From assembly GCA_014904985.1 (NCBI GenBank), contig MU129024.1:135368-199367 (forward strand): a stretch of DNA of 64,000 bases. Direction: 5' to 3'. The notes under the pieces were generated by a model, which saw nothing but the letters and a program-made list of their open reading frames with translations, was not told the DNA's origin and did not search any database. Below are positions 61,507 through 64,000 of this stretch, piece after piece. Position 1 is the stretch's first letter. Every line of letters begins with the position of its first letter. Origin of the DNA: Hydnum rufescens UP504. Lineage: Eukaryota; Basidiomycota; Agaricomycetes; Cantharellales; Hydnaceae. The position numbers and the translations under genes are program-made.

Positions 61507-63271
61507 TCAAGGACGCCGCCTGACACTCACTCCCTCAGCACAAGACTGACCATCGCAGGAGATATCCGATTCAATCCATGGGACGATATTATTGCAAGGG
61601 GCTTCATCTGCGCATGACGGGCACCTTCTTCGGTACCTTCCATCGGCCCATGAAGCTAGTGCCACAGTGATTGCAACCGGGAGGACAATTGGTGCTGAGG
61701 CGGGAGAGCTCCAACCATAGCAGCATCGGGAACCCATAACCCTTATGGCGGTATCGACACTGAGATGGTTCCATATCATGCTTGTCGTTTAGATCTAGGC
61801 CAGGGAAATTCCCCTAGAGGCGGAGGACTCGGATAGTCGCTTATAAGATCTGTGACTAGATGCGTCATCAGGGCCCGAGATTCCATCGCCTCAGGAACTA
61901 CACCGAAGAACTCGATCAGTGTCAAGGACCGTTGCAACGACTGATGCAAGGAGTTCCCGCTCGTCTGGACCATTGGAATTCCAGCCGTTCGCAATGTCGT
62001 CACGGATGACCCCAAGGCATCACCAAGCCAGTGGCCAGTAAGATCCTAAGAAGATATAATCCCAATACTCTATGGAAACGAAAAGGTGGCCATGAGAATC
62101 TCGCATTCCCAAGACCGACGCGTGGCGTCGGCCGATACTGGAAGATCATCAGAATGTGAGCGTTAGACAAGCGATATTAAACACACTGGACTCACTCGAG
62201 ACAGTGTCTTTGAGCAAATGCAAAAAGTCTGCCTTCAAGATCCGTAAGGACGCCGACGATAGAGTTCTTTGTGAGCTTGATCAGTTCCTTGATGTCTTTG
62301 TACTCGATCGTCGCTGGAAATTAGACACTATCAATGAGAATAAACGTCATCCAACCAATAGTACACACTAGAAACCTCGGTGAATGTTTGTCTATTGTCC
62401 GTCACCATGTCGAGGGCCTCTGGCAGCTAATTTTGACGGCCTCCATGGCAGTCTCGTTGGCTCGACGTCCCCGTTCGACTATTCTGAACAAGGGTCCATA
62501 CGAGATCACCCTTCTGTCGTATCACAAGCTGATCGCACTTGATGAATACCACAATGATCGGGGCTTGGGGGGATGCGCGGTGATACATTGCCAACAGTCA
62601 GCATGCAGACACTAGTTTCAAGAGAAATCATCGGCATACCCTGGTTGGCATCATCTTGGCGGTGTATTTCATCTCCTCACTCAAAGGAACGGGAATCTCA
62701 CAACACAACCTAGAGACGTAAGAAATCACAATTTCATGGATCGAATGTAATGTGACACACACCAAATAGCATGTAGCCTGTCTTTTGAGCACCCTTTCCG
62801 TGCTCTTCCTCTTGATGATGCCTTGTACCATCAGAAGATTCGCCGTATCTCCGCCAACAAAACGTAGAATGAGTCGCAGGTCATCATCAGAGGGGAGTTC
62901 TTGGTCAATATCGTGTTCATTGGCATGACCATCGGGGATTCTCTATCGCGTACGTTGGAATCAAATTATGCGAGATTTGAGGGACCACAGGAAGACGCAC
63001 AGTGAGGCCAACGCCGAATAGTGCGTTGATCAAAGAAGACTTTCCCACTCCAGACTGCGAATGCTCTACAATAAGTGAAATGTAATGGAAAGGATGCATG
63101 GCTCACCTCACCACAAAGAGCATCGCGAACCCAACGAATACCTAGAATCCCCAAGCTGAGTGTCGGTAGTGGGTCTAAGCGGGGAGGAGTCTCATGATGC
63201 ATTGGCGATCCTGATGATTGAACTATTGCAGTCTCACTCGAAGTTTTACTGCCTGGATCAGTGGGATCCAC
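61507..63271 (-). CDS. P-loop GTPase (G domain) with C-terminal membrane-like region, multi-exon
   Basis: The first exon (from 63,271) ends LGIRWVRDALC. The next contains HSQSGVGKSSLINALFG (G1, GxSGVGKS). Later exons give GDTANLLMVQGIIKRK, CEIPVPLSEEMKYTAKMMPT and, near 62,570, PIIVVFIKCDQL (G4, x-K-x-D). About 62,015-61,776 gives SLTLIEFFGVVPEAM..LISDYPSPPPLGEFPW and about 61,700 gives ASAPIVLPVAITVALASW, a hydrophobic segment typical of this family's tail. Such stand-alone GTPases are abundant in Rhizoctonia-like fungi; their function is unknown. Exact exon borders were only partly resolved, and frame breaks may mean decay. Confidence 0.7.
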
Positions 63272-63834
63272 AGATAAGACCTGGCTTCACGATCTGGACT
63301 CTGGAGTAGGAACGGGGTGTTGCGGACGGAGGAACTTGAAGAGCGGGATTATTGGTTAGCAGATGGAGTACAGCGATATGAGAGGATATCGGTCGATACC
63401 GCCCCTCTCACATTACATAATCACATTATGTAACAACCAGTCTCAGTATATTAGGTAGCGATAGGATTACTCGTGTCATCTTTTCTAGTCCCCCCTCGAA
63501 TAGAGCTTTTCCGGACAGTCACTTTGCTACCCCCGACAGTCTTGAACGCTCTCTAGACGAGATCGAGTGAACTCGGATACATCCGGATCCGACTCCCTCA
63601 CACGATAGTTCGATAGCTGGTACGTAAAGATAAGCCGAGGCCACATTCTTATTCATCTAATTGGAAGCTACAGAACGCCACGGACTGCTCGAATGAGGGC
63701 AACACTAGTTGCAGGGGCACCGGATCCGATACGAGACTAAGTCATGGCTGCACCGAGAGCCTGTTTTCTGTTCCCGTCTCAGGCCCTTGCAACGCATCGC
63801 ATACACATTAACGTCACCCCCATTGACTGAGGCG

Positions 63835-64000
63835 ATGGCGACTTCGTCAATCCCGACGACAACGCCATCGGCGGAAATCCGCGCCGCCAATAGACATCGA
63901 TTTGAACTTGGACTCGAATTTGTGCAATCACTCGCCAACCCGCACTACCTCCAATCTCTCGCACAAGAACATCCTCTCTCAACCCTCGTTCGTGCTCTAC
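63835..64000 (+). CDS. Mediator subunit MED31 (Soh1) 5' end, runs off the window, one-base frameshift
   Basis: ATG at 63,835 gives MATSSIPTTTPSAEIR, then AANRHRFELGLEFVQSLANP, HYLQSLAQ. This is the signature start of MED31 (N-R-x-RFELELEFVQ-LANP-YL..LAQ). After LAQ the zero frame becomes EHPLSTLVRAL. Skipping one G at about 63,966 gives NILSQPSFVLY, the expected continuation. MED31 belongs to the middle module of Mediator and links activators to RNA polymerase II. The shift could be a sequencing error or a real lesion. Confidence 0.78.
   Translation, partial: MATSSIPTTTPSAEIRAANRHRFELGLEFVQSLANPHYLQSLAQEHPLSTLVRAL

Overview
The window reads as an Agaricomycete (basidiomycete fungus) chromosome segment. 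Short spliceosomal introns (about 50-60 bp, GT..AG) interrupt the host genes. The gene content also fits: a NACHT-WD40 NLR, an F-box/LRR-like protein, a Rhizoctonia-style P-loop GTPase, a PEX11-like protein and a MED31 start. About 70% of the window is transposon. A Ceratobasidiaceae/Rhizoctonia-like source is only an inference from the NLR and GTPase style. No tRNA, rRNA or CRISPR was seen.

Layout. 0-2 kb: decayed Ty1/copia pol. 2-4.6 kb: a broken copy of a gene pair (PEX11-like plus a small membrane/coiled-coil protein); a better copy lies at 52.4-53.9 kb. 4.7-5.9 kb: a degenerate macrophage-activating-glycoprotein-like fragment and two unrecognised ORFs. 6.05-30.57 kb: one tyrosine-recombinase retrotransposon (Ngaro-like, split direct repeats A1..B1-A2-B2). 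It is split by an 18.8 kb Ty3/gypsy chromovirus on the minus strand (matching LTRs, 5-bp target duplication) and by a solo LTR. The chromovirus itself carries at least four further insertions. 30.6-38.1 kb: LTR-like repeat, 811-bp tandem duplication, second copia-associated repeat copy with a solo LTR and a 951-bp inverted-repeat transposon, a TRIM-like element and a C-rich minisatellite. 38.4-42.8 kb: second Ngaro-like copy with a deleted recombinase. 43-64 kb: mostly host DNA, namely a broken NLR with 14 WD40 repeats, a hAT-type MITE, the PEX11-like/small-protein pair, a degenerate proteasome alpha-4 copy, a six-exon coiled-coil gene, an F-box gene, a GTPase and the start of MED31.

The most unusual object is a 5.2 kb foldback element at 19.97-25.21 kb inside the chromovirus gag region. 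It is an imperfect palindrome centred near 22,874. Each arm is a tandem array in which two hairpins alternate. Read outward from the centre, each unit also looks like a mini-exon carrying one hairpin followed by a mini-intron carrying the other, with donor, CTAAC branch site and AG acceptor. Stem changes between units are often compensatory. I know of no described element with this design.

Decay is dominated by CpG to TpG/CpA transitions. All 11 substitutions between the two chromovirus LTRs are of this kind, and the two Ngaro copies often show complementary decay products of one CpG. This fits methylated, silenced transposons.
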